Positions 16,972 through 27,456 of a stretch of 64,000 bases of DNA are shown in pieces (the first letter of the stretch is position 1; the number at the start of each line of letters is the position of its first letter). The translations under genes were made by a program, and so were the position numbers. The stretch covers positions 1 through 64,000 of the forward strand of contig NZ_JAALGD010000019.1 of NCBI RefSeq assembly GCF_011059135.1, in the 5' to 3' direction. Under the pieces are notes generated by a model that saw only the letters and a list, made by a program, of their open reading frames with translations, was not told the origin of the DNA and searched no databases. This stretch comes from Brevibacillus sp. SYP-B805. GTDB lineage: Bacteria; Bacillota; Bacilli; Brevibacillales; Brevibacillaceae.

Positions 16972-19428
16972 ATGATGATGTTTGGACGTTTTACCGAACG
17001 TGCGCAGAAAGTGCTGGCTCTCGCGCTGGAAGAAGCGGTGCGTTTGGGCCACAAGGATATCGGCACAGAGCACGTATTGCTCGGGTTGATTCGGGAAGGT
17101 GAAGGGATTGCCGCCAAGGCGCTTCAGTCGCTTGGCCTGGGACTGGATAAGATCCAGAGCGAAGTGGAATCGCTGATCGGACGCGGCACGGAACAGGCCG
17201 TTACCGGCAACTACACGCCGAACTACACGCCCCGCGCCAAAAAGGTGATTGAATTGTCCATGGATGAAGCCCGCAAGCTGGGTCATACCTATGTGGGAAC
17301 CGAACATATCCTGCTCGGCCTCATCCGTGAAGGCGAAGGGATCGCGGCTCGGATCATGAACAACCTGGGGGTTAGCCTGAACAAGGCGCGGCAGCAGGTC
17401 CTGCAGCTGTTGGGCAGCTCCGAAATGATGGCTTCCCATCAGCCGTCGGGCAACAATCCGTCGGCCAACACCCCGACGCTGGACAGCCTGGCCCGCGACC
17501 TGACCGCCATAGCGCGTGAAGGCGGCTTGGACCCGGTGATCGGCCGTCAGAAAGAGATCGAGCGCGTGATCCAGGTATTGAGCCGCCGCACCAAGAACAA
17601 CCCGGTGCTGATCGGCGAACCGGGCGTGGGGAAAACGGCGATTGCCGAAGGTCTCGCGCAAAAGATCGTCAACAACGAGATTCCCGAAACCCTGCGCGAC
17701 AAACGCGTGATGACCCTTGACATGGGGACCGTGGTGGCGGGAACCAAGTATCGCGGCGAATTCGAAGACCGCCTGAAAAAAATCATGGACGAGATCCGGC
17801 AAGCCGGCAATATCATTCTCTTTATCGACGAACTGCACACCTTGATCGGAGCGGGCGGAGCCGAGGGGGCCATCGATGCCTCCAACATCCTGAAACCGGC
17901 ATTGGCCCGCGGGGAGCTGCAGTGCATCGGGGCAACGACGCTGGATGAATACCGCAAGTATATCGAGAAGGACGCCGCGCTGGAACGCCGTTTCCAACCC
18001 ATCCAGGTCGATGAACCCACCGTGGAGGATGCGATCCGCATTCTGCACGGCCTGCGTGACCGCTATGAGGCCCATCACCGCGTCAAAATTACGGATGAAG
18101 CCATCGAACAGGCCGTGAAGCTCTCGGACCGCTACATCACCGACCGCTTCCTGCCGGACAAGGCGATCGACCTGATCGACGAAGCGGCATCCAAGGTTCG
18201 CCTGCAGTCCTTTACCGTACCGCCCAACCTGAAGGATCTGGAGGCGCGCCTCGAGCAGGTACGCAAGGAAAAGGATGCGGCCGTTCAATCCCAGGAGTTT
18301 GAGGAAGCGGCGGCTCTGCGCGATCAGGAACAAAAGCTGCGTGAAGAGCTGGAAAAAACCAAGAAGGATTGGAAAGAGCGCCAAGGCAAGCTCAACATGG
18401 AAGTGACGCCGGAAGACATCGCCCATGTGGTGGCAAGCTGGACCGGCATTCCGGTGGTCAAACTGAAGGAGGAAGAGACGGAACGCCTGCTCAAAATGGA
18501 AGAGATCCTGCACGACCGCGTCATCGGCCAGGACGAAGCGGTCAAATCGATCTCCCGTGCCGTGCGCCGGGCGCGCGCCGGCCTGAAGGATCCGAAACGT
18601 CCGATCGGTTCGTTCATCTTCCTGGGGCCGACCGGTGTAGGTAAGACGGAACTGGCGCGTGCCGTGGCGGAAGCCCTGTTTGGCGATGAAGATGCCATGA
18701 TCCGGATCGACATGTCGGAATACATGGAGAAGCATTCCACGGCACGGCTGGTCGGAGCGCCTCCGGGATATGTGGGGTACGACGAAGGCGGCCAGCTGAC
18801 GGAAAAAGTGCGCCGCAAACCGTACTCCGTGATCCTGCTCGATGAGATTGAAAAAGCGCATCCCGATGTATTCAATATCCTGCTGCAGGTGCTGGATGAC
18901 GGCCGCCTCACGGACTCCAAAGGCCGGACGGTCGATTTCCGCAACACGGTGGTCATCATGACCTCCAACGTCGGGGCCAACATGATCAAAAAGAACACCT
19001 CGCTCGGCTTCACGGTGGGCGATTCGGAGAAGAAATACCAGGATATGAAAGACAAGGTGATGGACGAACTGAAGAAGAGCTTCCGTCCGGAGTTCCTCAA
19101 CCGGATCGACGAAGTGATCGTGTTCCACTCGCTGGAGCAGGAGCATATCGAACAGATCGTCACCTTGATGACCGAAGAGCTGCGCAAACGCCTGAAAGAG
19201 CAGAACATCGACTTCCAGCTCACCGATGAGGCGAAGAAGGTGCTGGCAAAGGAAGGCTTCGATCCGGCTTACGGCGCCCGTCCGCTGCGCCGGGCCATCC
19301 AGCGCAACATCGAAGACCGCCTGTCGGAAGAACTGCTCAAAGGCAACATCAGCAAAGGCGATACCGTCTCCATCGATGCGGAAGACGGCAAGCTCGTGGT
19401 CAAGCGTTTGGAACCGTCGACAACCTGA
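16972..19428 (+). CDS. clpC: ClpC, AAA+ unfoldase of the ClpCP protease
   Basis: The 818-residue HSP100 protein has two Clp_N repeats (about 1-145), a first AAA+ module with GEPGVGKT (Lys221), a UVR/coiled-coil middle domain near residues 420-460, and a second AAA+ module with GPTGVGKT (Lys558). The C-terminal D2-small domain follows. It unfolds substrates, including arginine-phosphorylated ones, and feeds them to ClpP, encoded elsewhere. Three ATGs in a row open the frame after AGGAGG. It is the last gene of the CtsR operon. Confidence 0.96.
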   Translation: MMMFGRFTERAQKVLALALEEAVRLGHKDIGTEHVLLGLIREGEGIAAKALQSLGLGLDKIQSEVESLIGRGTEQAVTGNYTPNYTPRAKKVIELSMDEARKLGHTYVGTEHILLGLIREGEGIAARIMNNLGVSLNKARQQVLQLLGSSEMMASHQPSGNNPSANTPTLDSLARDLTAIAREGGLDPVIGRQKEIERVIQVLSRRTKNNPVLIGEPGVGKTAIAEGLAQKIVNNEIPETLRDKRVMTLDMGTVVAGTKYRGEFEDRLKKIMDEIRQAGNIILFIDELHTLIGAGGAEGAIDASNILKPALARGELQCIGATTLDEYRKYIEKDAALERRFQPIQVDEPTVEDAIRILHGLRDRYEAHHRVKITDEAIEQAVKLSDRYITDRFLPDKAIDLIDEAASKVRLQSFTVPPNLKDLEARLEQVRKEKDAAVQSQEFEEAAALRDQEQKLREELEKTKKDWKERQGKLNMEVTPEDIAHVVASWTGIPVVKLKEEETERLLKMEEILHDRVIGQDEAVKSISRAVRRARAGLKDPKRPIGSFIFLGPTGVGKTELARAVAEALFGDEDAMIRIDMSEYMEKHSTARLVGAPPGYVGYDEGGQLTEKVRRKPYSVILLDEIEKAHPDVFNILLQVLDDGRLTDSKGRTVDFRNTVVIMTSNVGANMIKKNTSLGFTVGDSEKKYQDMKDKVMDELKKSFRPEFLNRIDEVIVFHSLEQEHIEQIVTLMTEELRKRLKEQNIDFQLTDEAKKVLAKEGFDPAYGARPLRRAIQRNIEDRLSEELLKGNISKGDTVSIDAEDGKLVVKRLEPSTT

Positions 19429-19437
19429 CTAAGGAGC

Positions 19438-19474
19438 GAAAAGGATATCCCCCCGCCGGGATATCCTTTTTTTC
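19438..19474 (+). terminator. Intrinsic terminator after clpC
   Basis: AAAGGATATCCC and GGGATATCCTTT form a perfect stem with a short C-rich loop, followed by seven or more T residues. It separates the CtsR operon from radA. Confidence 0.9.
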
Positions 19475-19535
19475 TGTGCGGTCTCCATGTATCATAAGAG
19501 GTATCTAATCCCAAATGATTACAGGAGCATCATAC

Positions 19536-20903
19536 ATGGCCAAGTATAAAAGCAAATACGCATGTCAAGAATGTGGCTATGAAAGCCCGAAATGGATGGG
19601 AAAATGCCCGGGCTGTCACAGCTGGAACACATTGGTGGAAGAAATAACGACGAAATCTTCCCATTTCCGCCACGAATCGGGAAACGGCGGCAGACAGGGG
19701 GCTTTGCCGTTGGCGCAGATCGCCAGCGAGGAAGAACCCCGCTTTGATACGACCATGGGCGAGTTGAACCGGGTATTGGGAGGCGGCTTGGTGCCAGGAT
19801 CGCTGGTTCTGGTAGGAGGCGACCCCGGCATCGGCAAATCCACCCTGCTGCTGCAATCCTCGTTTGCGCTCGCCCGGCAGGGGTATAAGATCCTGTATGT
19901 GTCCGGCGAGGAGTCGGTCAAACAGATCAAGCTGCGTGCGGACCGCCTGGGACCGGATACGCCGCCGCTCTTTGTCGTGGCTGAGAATGACCTGGAACTG
20001 ATCGAGCAGCACATCAACCAGGTGGAGCCCCAGGTCGTCATTATTGACTCCATTCAAACCGTTTTTCATCCGCAGATCCAGTCGGCAGCCGGCAGCGTCG
20101 CCCAGGTGCGGGAGACAACGGCCCATTTGATGCGCATCGCCAAAGGCAAGGGAATCGCCACGTTTATCGTCGGTCATGTGACCAAGGAAGGGGCCATCGC
20201 CGGGCCGCGCATGCTGGAGCATATGGTTGATGCGGTGCTTTATTTTGAAGGAGAGCGGCACAATACGTTCCGGATTCTCCGCGCCGTCAAGAATCGCTTT
20301 GGCTCTACCAATGAGATCGGCATTTTTGAAATGAAGGAGCGCGGATTGGAGGAAGTGTCCAATCCATCGGAAATATTTCTCGCGGAGCGGCCGGTTGGCG
20401 TTGCCGGATCAACGGTCGTGGCCAGTATGGAAGGGACGCGGCCGGTTCTGGTCGAGCTGCAGGCACTCGTCTCCCCTACCAGTTTTGTGACACCGCGCCG
20501 GATGGCAACCGGGGTGGATCATCAGCGCGTCGCCATGATCATGGCCGTGCTGGAGAAACGGATCGGCCTCATGCTGCAAAACCAGGATGCGTATGTCAAT
20601 GTGGCGGGCGGGGTGCGGCTGGACGAACCTGCCGTAGATCTGGCCATTGCCGTAAGTATTGCCAGCAGCTTTCGCGATCAGCCGACCAGCCCGCATGATG
20701 TGGTGATCGGGGAGGTTGGACTGACCGGCGAGGTACGCGGGGTCTCCCGTATCGATCAGCGGATTCGGGAAGCGCTGAAGCTGGGATTCAAGCGCGTGAT
20801 CATTCCGGAGAAGAACATTCGGGGTTTGGAAGTCCCCCCCGGGATCGAAGTGATCGGCGTTCGCACGATCGCAGAAGCGCTGCATGAGGTGTTGAGGGGG
20901 TAG
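19536..20903 (+). CDS. radA: RadA, DNA repair and recombination ATPase
   Basis: The 455-residue protein has an N-terminal zinc finger (Cys10, Cys13, Cys24, Cys27), a RecA-like ATPase with Walker [11 protein letters not shown] (Lys101), the RadA-specific KNRFG motif, and a C-terminal Lon-like domain. It acts as a branch-migration helicase in recombination. ATG 19536 after ACAGGAG gives the usual MAKxKxKYxC start; an in-frame ATG seven codons upstream has no ribosome binding site. It is followed 7 bases later by disA, and homologous RadA is known to control DisA activity. Confidence 0.95.
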   Translation: MAKYKSKYACQECGYESPKWMGKCPGCHSWNTLVEEITTKSSHFRHESGNGGRQGALPLAQIASEEEPRFDTTMGELNRVLGGGLVPGSLVLVGGDPGIGKSTLLLQSSFALARQGYKILYVSGEESVKQIKLRADRLGPDTPPLFVVAENDLELIEQHINQVEPQVVIIDSIQTVFHPQIQSAAGSVAQVRETTAHLMRIAKGKGIATFIVGHVTKEGAIAGPRMLEHMVDAVLYFEGERHNTFRILRAVKNRFGSTNEIGIFEMKERGLEEVSNPSEIFLAERPVGVAGSTVVASMEGTRPVLVELQALVSPTSFVTPRRMATGVDHQRVAMIMAVLEKRIGLMLQNQDAYVNVAGGVRLDEPAVDLAIAVSIASSFRDQPTSPHDVVIGEVGLTGEVRGVSRIDQRIREALKLGFKRVIIPEKNIRGLEVPPGIEVIGVRTIAEALHEVLRG

Positions 20904-20910
20904 TGCCGTC

Positions 20911-21984
20911 ATGATGGAATTATTGAGGAAAGATACGATCAATGACATGCTCCGATTGGTGGCTCCCGGCACCCCGCTGCGTGAAGGCCTGGAGAATGTG
21001 CTTCGGGCAAAAACGGGCGGCCTGATCGTGGTAGGATACGGACCGGAGATGAAACAGATTGTGGACGGCGGCTTTTCCATCAATTGTGACTTCACCCCGG
21101 CCCATTTGTATGAATTGGCGAAGATGGACGGGGCGATCATAGTTAGTGAGGACGCCAAGCGCATTTTGATCGCAAACGCCCAGTTGTTTCCACCGTCGTC
21201 GATCCCGTCCAGCGAGACGGGAACACGCCATCGCACCGCAGAGCGAACGGCCAAACAGACCAATCATCTGGTGATCGCCATTTCCCAACGGCGCAATGTG
21301 ATTACGCTGTACCAGGGCAACTTCCGTTACGTGCTGCGCGACATCGGCGTGATTCTGACCAAGGCCAACCAGGCGATATCGACGCTGGAGAAATACAAAT
21401 CGGTGCTGGATCAAACGCTGACCAATCTGGGGGCGCTGGAATTTGAAGAACTGGTCACCCTGTACGACATCGCATCGGTTTTGCAGAGGATCGAGATGGT
21501 TTTACGCATCCGATCGGAAATTACGAAATATATATATGAATTAGGGACGGAAGGCCGTCTGATCAGCATGCAGCTGGAGGAGCTGGTCGCCAACATTGAG
21601 GAAGAGGCGTACATGCTGATCCGCGATTACTGCCGGGATGACAGCACGGACCCGGAAGAGGTTATGCAGGGCATGAAAAACCTGACGGCCGACGAAATAT
21701 TGGAAATGGGCTCTTTTTTACGGCTCCTCGGGTATCAAAACCATGTCAATCTGCTGGAAGAATCGGTGGCGCCGAGAGGGTACCGGATTTTACATAAGAT
21801 CCCGCGCCTGCCGCTGCCCATCATTTCCAATCTGGTTCAGCATTTTCACAATTTGTCCCGCATCATGCTGGCGACCATCGAGGAGCTGGATGAGGTGGAC
21901 GGCATCGGGGAAGTCAGGGCCAGAGCGATCAAGGATGGGTTGAAACGAATCCAGGAGCAGGTGTTCATTGACAGACACATCTGA
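20911..21984 (+). CDS. disA: DisA, DNA-scanning diadenylate cyclase
   Basis: The 357-residue enzyme makes c-di-AMP from ATP. The N-terminal DAC domain shows the catalytic DGA (residues 73-75) and RHR (106-108) motifs. A helical linker follows, then a C-terminal helix-hairpin-helix DNA-binding domain with [16 protein letters not shown]. The octamer scans DNA for branched structures and stops synthesis there. It is coupled to radA, as in Bacillus. Confidence 0.95.
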   Translation: MMELLRKDTINDMLRLVAPGTPLREGLENVLRAKTGGLIVVGYGPEMKQIVDGGFSINCDFTPAHLYELAKMDGAIIVSEDAKRILIANAQLFPPSSIPSSETGTRHRTAERTAKQTNHLVIAISQRRNVITLYQGNFRYVLRDIGVILTKANQAISTLEKYKSVLDQTLTNLGALEFEELVTLYDIASVLQRIEMVLRIRSEITKYIYELGTEGRLISMQLEELVANIEEEAYMLIRDYCRDDSTDPEEVMQGMKNLTADEILEMGSFLRLLGYQNHVNLLEESVAPRGYRILHKIPRLPLPIISNLVQHFHNLSRIMLATIEELDEVDGIGEVRARAIKDGLKRIQEQVFIDRHI

Positions 21985-21997
21985 TGTAAAATAGTAT
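21968..21997 (+). promoter_or_regulatory. Candidate sigma-A promoter of pssA
   Basis: A perfect TTGACA inside the end of disA is followed after 18 bases by TAGTAT. It would give a roughly 90-base leader before pssA. Confidence 0.45.
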
Positions 21998-22095
21998 AGA
22001 GGCATTATGGGTCATTCCATTCTGTGAAGGAGACAATTACTGCCCTGCCTGCAAGGATGTACGGTCTTCTTACACAACGAATCAGGAGGTAGTCT

Positions 22096-22824
22096 ATGTT
22101 CGTGAAGTCACTGCCGAACATGCTGACCGTAAGCAACTTGTTTTTAGGGATAGTGGCGATTATCCTTGCTTTTCAAGGGAAACAATATGTCGATTATGCG
22201 GCGGTTACCGTGATCGTCGGGATGTTGATGGACGGCCTGGACGGACGCGTCGCGAGGATGCTGAATGCCCAGAGCGAGTTTGGCAAAGAGCTGGATTCGC
22301 TGTCGGACGTGATTACTTTTGGGGTCGCTCCCGCCTTTATCATGTACGTGGTAACCCTGCAGCAGCTGGATGTGCTGGGGATCATCATCACCGCCGTCTT
22401 CCCGATCTGCGGCGCGCTGCGGCTGGCCCGGTTCAACGTACAGGCGGGCGTGCCGGGTTATTTCATCGGCCTTCCCATCACGGCAGCAGGCGGCGTGTTG
22501 GCTACCCTGGCGCTGTACCATGAGGTGTTCAACATCGCGCTGCTGGCGGCCAGCATGCTGCTGCTTTCCTTCTTGATGGTTTCCAAGATCAAGTACCCGA
22601 ACTTCAAAAAAGTGGGAATCCCCAAATCGGCGTACTGGATCACCCCGCTGATTGTCGGAGTGGTCGTGCTGATGGCGATCAAGTATCCGGCGCAGTTCCC
22701 CAAAATCGTCTTTCTGCCGCTGGCGATCTACGCCCTTTACGGGATAAAAAAAAACGTTGAGATTCTTGCGAAGAGATGGAAAAAAGAGAAGGCGAACGAA
22801 GAGGAAACCTTACCGTTTGAATAA
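22096..22824 (+). CDS. pssA: CDP-diacylglycerol--serine O-phosphatidyltransferase
   Basis: The 242-residue integral membrane enzyme makes phosphatidylserine from CDP-diacylglycerol and serine. The CDP-alcohol phosphatidyltransferase motif spans about residues 39-61, with the aspartates in DGLDGRVAR and in ELDSLSD. About seven hydrophobic helices follow. The early LPNMLTVSNLF is typical of the short PssA form of Gram-positives. AGGAGG precedes the ATG. In Bacillus subtilis pssA lies elsewhere, so its place between disA and yacL is a lineage-specific arrangement. Confidence 0.92.
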   Translation: MFVKSLPNMLTVSNLFLGIVAIILAFQGKQYVDYAAVTVIVGMLMDGLDGRVARMLNAQSEFGKELDSLSDVITFGVAPAFIMYVVTLQQLDVLGIIITAVFPICGALRLARFNVQAGVPGYFIGLPITAAGGVLATLALYHEVFNIALLAASMLLLSFLMVSKIKYPNFKKVGIPKSAYWITPLIVGVVVLMAIKYPAQFPKIVFLPLAIYALYGIKKNVEILAKRWKKEKANEEETLPFE

Positions 22825-22838
22825 GGCGCTGCACATCA

Positions 22839-22871
22839 AAACCCCGCCGAATGGATCAGCGGGGTTTTTCC
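22839..22871. terminator. Bidirectional intrinsic terminator between converging genes
   Basis: AAACCCCGC pairs with GCGGGGTTT across an 11-base loop. TTTTT follows on the plus strand, and on the minus strand the ascending A-run becomes a T-run (GGGGTTTTGATG). It serves pssA and the leftward gene ending at 22915. Confidence 0.85.
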
Positions 22872-22914
22872 ATTGAAACTTTTCCGCGTTTTTTTTCGTA
22901 ATAATGGTAGGCTG

Positions 22915-23310
22915 CTAGGACAAATTGAAGACGCCCAGCGTGTTCAGCTTGTCGCATTCCGCTTTGATCACATCGGCCAGCTTGATCTCCGTAATATTGC
23001 AGAGCGCGGCCAGGTAAAACAATCCCTTGCCCAGTTCGGCTGTCAATACCTCTTTGCAGTGCTCGCACAGCGGACCGTGAAAATGGGTTTCCAGGTGCGG
23101 CTGGTTTTCATGCAGGCTCTTTTCGGGATCATAGGCCTGCTTCTTGGCGACAACTTCCACACAGCCGCATTCCGTGATGGCTTTGGTGATGGAACGGTTG
23201 ATGCGGGCGTTGGCTTCCTGGGATTTCGAAAGGACGTCGAGTACGCTGCGGTGGCGTATCAACAGTTGAGACACCTGTTTTTGGAAATCATCCAAATGAA
23301 TGGTTCCCAC
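22915..23310 (-). CDS. Conserved small Firmicutes protein of unknown function (possibly DUF1573-annotated group)
   Basis: The 131-residue soluble protein is predicted to be largely helical. It has a CxC pair (Cys48, Cys50) and a CxxC pair (Cys82, Cys85), with His76 and His78 just before the second pair, which suggests metal binding or a redox site. The N-terminal segment DDFQKQVSQLLIRHRSVLDVLSKSQE looks like a conserved family start, and the protein ends LNTLGVFNLS. I recall similar proteins in Bacillales annotated as DUF1573, but I am not certain of that label. It is the only leftward gene in this stretch of core genes and has its own promoter. The function is unknown. Confidence 0.75.
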   Translation of the reverse strand: MGTIHLDDFQKQVSQLLIRHRSVLDVLSKSQEANARINRSITKAITECGCVEVVAKKQAYDPEKSLHENQPHLETHFHGPLCEHCKEVLTAELGKGLFYLAALCNITEIKLADVIKAECDKLNTLGVFNLS

Positions 23311-23373
23311 TCGGAATCACCTCTACTCTAAGCTGAACACATCTTCAGAATTTTTTGTGAGTTCTTACTGCTA

Positions 23374-23403
23374 ATTATACGGATTGGTGCACAGTCGTGT
23401 CAA
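23374..23403 (-). promoter_or_regulatory. Sigma-A promoter of the leftward small-protein gene
   Basis: On the minus strand a perfect TTGACA and a perfect TATAAT are separated by 18 bases, 64 bases before the start codon. Confidence 0.8.
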
Positions 23404-23474
23404 ACCGGGAATATAAACGGATGCGAAATTCATGTTGACGAAATTTTAGCGTATATGTTAAAATTTTTAGCCAT

Positions 23475-23504
23475 TTGACACGACAAAAAAACATTTGCTA
23501 TAGT
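23475..23504 (+). promoter_or_regulatory. Sigma-A promoter of yacL
   Basis: A perfect TTGACA and TATAGT are separated by 18 bases, about 90 bases before the yacL ATG. The first ten bases (TTGACACGAC) are identical to those of the divergent promoter at 23,403. Confidence 0.75.
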
Positions 23505-23596
23505 GGGGGAAAGCCGATGACAACTCGAATTCTTTCGTGGCAGACAGGGTTTTTCTTGGCGGCTTCTGTCTATATTAATGATAAGGAGGTGACAGG

Positions 23597-24688
23597 ATGT
23601 TAAAACGCATCTTGCGGATTTTCTTTGTCGTAGTCGGCGCGGGTCTGGGATTCCATTTCGGCAAGGACATCTTTGACCTGCTCAATTCCCTGCTCAATTT
23701 CGGAGAGATACAAGGACCGGAATATTTCGGAGCGGTGTTGGGGGCCGTGCTCCTCTATTTCGTGAGCAGCTGGCTCGTTGATTACATCGTGAACACGATC
23801 CACTGGGGAGAGGAAATGCTCCTGAAACTGCCGATCATCGATGTGATGTTCGGGGCGATGGGGTTGATTAGTGGACTTATTGTTGGTTTTTTATTATACC
23901 TGCCCCTCAGCAGCATTGCGATCCCGGTTGTTGGTGATTTGCTGCCGCTTCTTGTATCGGGTTTGCTTGGCTACCTGGGCTTTCAGGTGGGCTTTCGCAA
24001 ACGGGACGAGATCATGGCGGTTTTTTCGATTGGCCGAAGAGACAAGTCCAAGCGGGACGGCAGCAACATTACCGCCAACGTGGAACACAAGATCCTGGAT
24101 ACCAGCGTCATCATTGACGGGCGGATCGCCGATATCTGCCGTACCGGCTTTATCGAGGGGAAGCTGGTTATCCCAAGCTTTGTGCTGGAGGAACTGCAGC
24201 ATATTGCCGACTCCTCCGATGTGCTGAAGCGCAACCGGGGCCGCCGCGGGCTGGATATCTTGAACAAAATCCAGAAAGAGCTGAAGGTGAACGTCCAGAT
24301 TTGGGAAGGCGATTTCGAGGACGTTTCCGAAGTGGACAGCAAGCTGATCAAGCTGGCGAAGCATCTGAACGGGAAAGTGGTAACCAACGACTTCAACCTG
24401 AACAAGGTGTGCGAGCTGCAGGGCGTGCCAATCCTGAATATCAATGATCTGGCCAATGCCGTCAAACCGGTGGTGCTGCCTGGCGAGGAGCTGACGGTCC
24501 AGGTGATCAAGGACGGGAAGGAATACGGGCAGGGCGTCGCTTATCTGGACGATGGCACGATGATCGTCGTCGAGGGCGGCCGCGAGTACATTGGCAATGA
24601 TGTTGACGTGCTGGTGACCAGCGTGCTGCAGACCTCGGCAGGGCGGATGATTTTTGCCAAGCCGAAGCTGCTGGAAAAAGCGTTATAA
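23597..24688 (+). CDS. yacL: PIN/TRAM-domain membrane protein YacL
   Basis: The 363-residue protein has four N-terminal membrane helices (to about residue 135), then a cytoplasmic PIN-type ribonuclease fold beginning near [17 protein letters not shown], with further acidic residues in the [11 protein letters not shown] and [10 protein letters not shown] segments. A C-terminal TRAM RNA-binding domain covers about 295-355. The PIN acidic residues are intact, so nuclease activity is plausible, but the substrate is not established. AAGGAGGTGA precedes the ATG. Confidence 0.9.
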   Translation: MLKRILRIFFVVVGAGLGFHFGKDIFDLLNSLLNFGEIQGPEYFGAVLGAVLLYFVSSWLVDYIVNTIHWGEEMLLKLPIIDVMFGAMGLISGLIVGFLLYLPLSSIAIPVVGDLLPLLVSGLLGYLGFQVGFRKRDEIMAVFSIGRRDKSKRDGSNITANVEHKILDTSVIIDGRIADICRTGFIEGKLVIPSFVLEELQHIADSSDVLKRNRGRRGLDILNKIQKELKVNVQIWEGDFEDVSEVDSKLIKLAKHLNGKVVTNDFNLNKVCELQGVPILNINDLANAVKPVVLPGEELTVQVIKDGKEYGQGVAYLDDGTMIVVEGGREYIGNDVDVLVTSVLQTSAGRMIFAKPKLLEKAL

Positions 24689-24702
24689 GATCAATCAAAG
24701 AG

Positions 24703-24734
24703 GGTGTCCGCCGCGGTGATCTGTGGCGGACACC
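24703..24734 (+). other. Perfect 10-bp hairpin without a T-run between yacL and ispD
   Basis: GGTGTCCGCC pairs with GGCGGACACC over a 12-base loop. No T-run follows, so it is not an intrinsic terminator. It ends 22 bases before the ispD start. Confidence 0.6.
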
Positions 24735-24756
24735 GCAATGGTGGAGAGGATTTGAC

Positions 24757-25452
24757 GTGAGTACAGGGGTTGTGATCGTTGCCGCCGGTTCGGGCAAACG
24801 CATGGGGGCGAACCGCAACAAGCTGTGGCTGCCGCTCGGGGGGAAGCCGATCATGGCCTACGCGGTGGAGATGTTCGCCACGCATCCGGAGATTGCGGAG
24901 GTCGTATTGGTCGTGAGCGAGCAGGATCACGCCGAGGTGCAGGCTTGGATTCGGGAGATGCCCTACCGGGTGAAGGTGACGCTGGGAGGGGCGGAGCGGC
25001 AGGACAGCGTGCGGCAGGGCATCATGGCGCTGTCACCGGATTGCACCTATGTTCTTGTGCATGATGCCGCCCGCCCTTTCGTCAGAGCGGAGGAGATCAG
25101 CGCCATCATTGCCCAGGTGCGGAAGGATCAGGCGACCATCATGGCGGTTCCGGTGAAAGATACGATCAAAGTTGTCGGACCGACCGGAACCGTAGAAGCG
25201 ACGCCGGCACGGGAGAGCTTGTGGGCGGTGCAGACCCCACAAGCTTTTCGTCTTTCCCTGCTGATCGAAGCGCACAAGGCCGCACAGGCGGCGGGCAGAA
25301 TCGGCACGGACGATGCCATGCTGGTGGAGTGGCTGGGTCACCCCGTCCGGATCATGCGGGGGAATTATGAAAACATCAAAATAACAACACCGGACGACCT
25401 GTGGATCGGTGAAGAGATCTTGCGGCGCAGAAGGAGAGGGAGCGGGCAATGA
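24757..25452 (+). CDS. ispD: 2-C-methyl-D-erythritol 4-phosphate cytidylyltransferase
   Basis: The 231-residue enzyme of the MEP isoprenoid pathway couples CTP to methylerythritol phosphate. It has the nucleotide-binding start [13 protein letters not shown], the loop [19 protein letters not shown] and the WAVQTPQAF segment. The GTG at 24757 follows GAGAGGA. Its stop overlaps the ispF start (ATGA), so the next step of the pathway is coupled. Confidence 0.95.
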   Translation: MSTGVVIVAAGSGKRMGANRNKLWLPLGGKPIMAYAVEMFATHPEIAEVVLVVSEQDHAEVQAWIREMPYRVKVTLGGAERQDSVRQGIMALSPDCTYVLVHDAARPFVRAEEISAIIAQVRKDQATIMAVPVKDTIKVVGPTGTVEATPARESLWAVQTPQAFRLSLLIEAHKAAQAAGRIGTDDAMLVEWLGHPVRIMRGNYENIKITTPDDLWIGEEILRRRRRGSGQ

Positions 25453-25937
25453 TGCGAATCGGACAAGGGTTTGACGTACATCAATTGGTGGAGGGACGTC
25501 CCTGCATCATCGGCGGGGTGGCCATCCCCTACGAGAAAGGGCTGCTGGGGCATTCCGATGCCGACGTGCTGCTGCACGCCATCAGTGACGCGCTGCTGGG
25601 CGCGATCGGGGAGGGGGACATCGGGCGCCATTTTCCCGATACCGACCCCGCCTTCAAGGATGCGGACAGCCTGAAGCTGCTGGAGCATGTGTGGAGCCTG
25701 GTGAAGAAGCGGGGGTACCGCCTGGGCAATGTGGATGCGACCATCATTGCGCAGGCGCCCAAAATGGCCCCCTACATCCCGCAGATGCGCGAGATCATCG
25801 CCAAGGCGCTGGAAGCGGATGCGCTGTCAGACGTCAATGTGAAGGCGACGACAACGGAAAAGCTGGGCTTTCCCGGACGCGGCGAAGGGATCGCGGCCCA
25901 GGCGGTCTGCTTGCTTGTCAAGTCGGAGCAGGAGTAG
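25449..25937 (+). CDS. ispF: 2-C-methyl-D-erythritol 2,4-cyclodiphosphate synthase
   Basis: The 162-residue trimeric zinc enzyme makes the cyclic diphosphate in the MEP pathway. It shows GQGFDVHQL with zinc ligands Asp and His, [19 protein letters not shown] with a further ligand histidine, and [14 protein letters not shown] for CMP binding. The start overlaps the ispD stop by four bases. Confidence 0.95.
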   Translation: MMRIGQGFDVHQLVEGRPCIIGGVAIPYEKGLLGHSDADVLLHAISDALLGAIGEGDIGRHFPDTDPAFKDADSLKLLEHVWSLVKKRGYRLGNVDATIIAQAPKMAPYIPQMREIIAKALEADALSDVNVKATTTEKLGFPGRGEGIAAQAVCLLVKSEQE

Positions 25938-25976
25938 TAACATTAGAGTTTAGATAGAATGAAGGATGGTGTCGTC

Positions 25977-27455
25977 ATGGCAAACGAAGTCCGACTGCGT
26001 TATGCGCCCAGCCCGACGGGGCATTTACATATCGGAGGAGCGCGTACGGCGCTGTTTAACTATTTGTATGCGAAGCGGCACGGTGGCAAGTTCATCGTCC
26101 GCGTGGAAGATACCGATCAGACGCGCAACGTGGAGAACGCGGCGGAAAAGCAGATGGAAAACCTGAAGTGGCTCGGCGTGCAGTGGGATGAAGGGATGGA
26201 TATCGGCGGCCCGTATGCCCCCTATCGCCAAATGGAGCGGCTGGACATCTACCGCAAGTATATCGACCAGCTGCTTGCGGAGGGCAAGGCCTACTACTGC
26301 TATGCAACGAAGGAAGAGCTGGACGCGGAGCGGGAGGAACAGATCGCCCGCGGGGAGACGCCGAAGATTTCGGAAAAGCACCGCAACGTGACACCGGAGC
26401 AGCGGGAGCAGTATGAAAGGGAAGGGCGCGTCCCCTCCATCCATTTCCGCGTGCCGGATGACAGGGTGTATGTGGTAAACGACCTGATTCGCGGGGAAGT
26501 CACGTTTGAATCGAACGGGATCGGCGACTTCGTCATCTGCAGGCCCGACGGGATTCCCACCTACAACTTTGCGGTCGTGATCGACGATTATCTGATGAAG
26601 ATCACCCATGTGGTGCGCGGGGAAGAGCATCTTTCCAACACGCCCCGGCAGTTGATGATCTACGAAGCGTTTGGCTGGGAGCCGCCGAAATTCGCTCATC
26701 TTGCCCTGATTTTGAATCAGGACGGCAAGAAGATGAGCAAGCGGGATGAAAGCATCATCCAGTTTATCGAGCAGTATCGCGAGCTGGGCTTCCTGCCGGA
26801 GGCGATCGTCAACTTCCTGGTGCTTCTTGGCTGGTCGCCCGGCGGCGAGGAAGAGATTTTCAGCATGGACGATCTGATCGAGCGGTTCTCGCTGGAGCGC
26901 GTGAGCAAGTCCCCGGCCGTCTTCGACTCGACGAAGATGAACTGGATGAACAACCATTATCTGAAGAACAAACCGCTGGAGATCATCGCGGAGATGTGCC
27001 TGCCGCATCTGCAAAAGGCCGGGTTTGTGGAAGAAGAGCCGACCCCCGAAAAGAAAGAGTGGGTCAAAGAGATCGTCGCCCTGTACCAGGAGCAGATGGC
27101 TTACTGTGCGCAGATCGTGCCGCTGGCCGCCCTGTTCTTCCTGGAGGATGTCGTGTACGATGAAGAAGCCAAGAGCGTTCTCCTGGAGCCGCAGGTACCC
27201 GACGTGCTGGCCTCTTTCCGCAAGCACGTAGGCGCCTTGGAGACCTACACGCCCGACACGATCAAGGCGGCACTGAAAGAAGTGCAGAAAGAGACGGGCC
27301 AAAAAGGCAAGGCCTTGTTTATGCCGATCCGGGTGGCCACCACCGGCCAGGTGCACGGCCGGGATCTGGACCGTACCCTGTATCTGCTGGGCCGGGAAAA
27401 AGTATTGGAACGGGCTGAACGAGTGCTGACAAATCGAGAAGATGTGGTAAGATAA
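25977..27455 (+). CDS. gltX: Glutamyl-tRNA synthetase
   Basis: The 492-residue class I aminoacyl-tRNA synthetase has the HIGH-type motif HLHIGGAR near residue 15 and KKMSKRDE near residue 250. A C-terminal helical anticodon-binding domain follows. In Bacillales without glutaminyl-tRNA synthetase it usually charges both tRNA-Glu and tRNA-Gln, the latter being corrected by GatCAB. I place the start at ATG 25977, preceded by AAGGATGGTG, rather than the in-frame ATG at 25959, which has no ribosome binding site. Confidence 0.94.
   Translation: MANEVRLRYAPSPTGHLHIGGARTALFNYLYAKRHGGKFIVRVEDTDQTRNVENAAEKQMENLKWLGVQWDEGMDIGGPYAPYRQMERLDIYRKYIDQLLAEGKAYYCYATKEELDAEREEQIARGETPKISEKHRNVTPEQREQYEREGRVPSIHFRVPDDRVYVVNDLIRGEVTFESNGIGDFVICRPDGIPTYNFAVVIDDYLMKITHVVRGEEHLSNTPRQLMIYEAFGWEPPKFAHLALILNQDGKKMSKRDESIIQFIEQYRELGFLPEAIVNFLVLLGWSPGGEEEIFSMDDLIERFSLERVSKSPAVFDSTKMNWMNNHYLKNKPLEIIAEMCLPHLQKAGFVEEEPTPEKKEWVKEIVALYQEQMAYCAQIVPLAALFFLEDVVYDEEAKSVLLEPQVPDVLASFRKHVGALETYTPDTIKAALKEVQKETGQKGKALFMPIRVATTGQVHGRDLDRTLYLLGREKVLERAERVLTNREDVVR
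27426..27453 (+). promoter_or_regulatory. Candidate promoter for the cysE T-box transcript
   Basis: CTGACA and TAAGAT are separated by 16 bases inside the last codons of gltX, just before the T-box leader. The match is moderate. The leader might instead be read through from gltX. Confidence 0.35.
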
Positions 27456-27456
27456 A

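Noticed and set aside
16825-19146. A 773-codon open frame antisense to clpC.
   Set aside because: Same shadow effect of codon bias; it covers highly conserved clpC on the plus strand and continues into mcsB.
24703-24734. Reading this hairpin as the yacL terminator.
   Set aside because: There is no T-run after the stem, and ispD starts 22 bases later with a good ribosome binding site.
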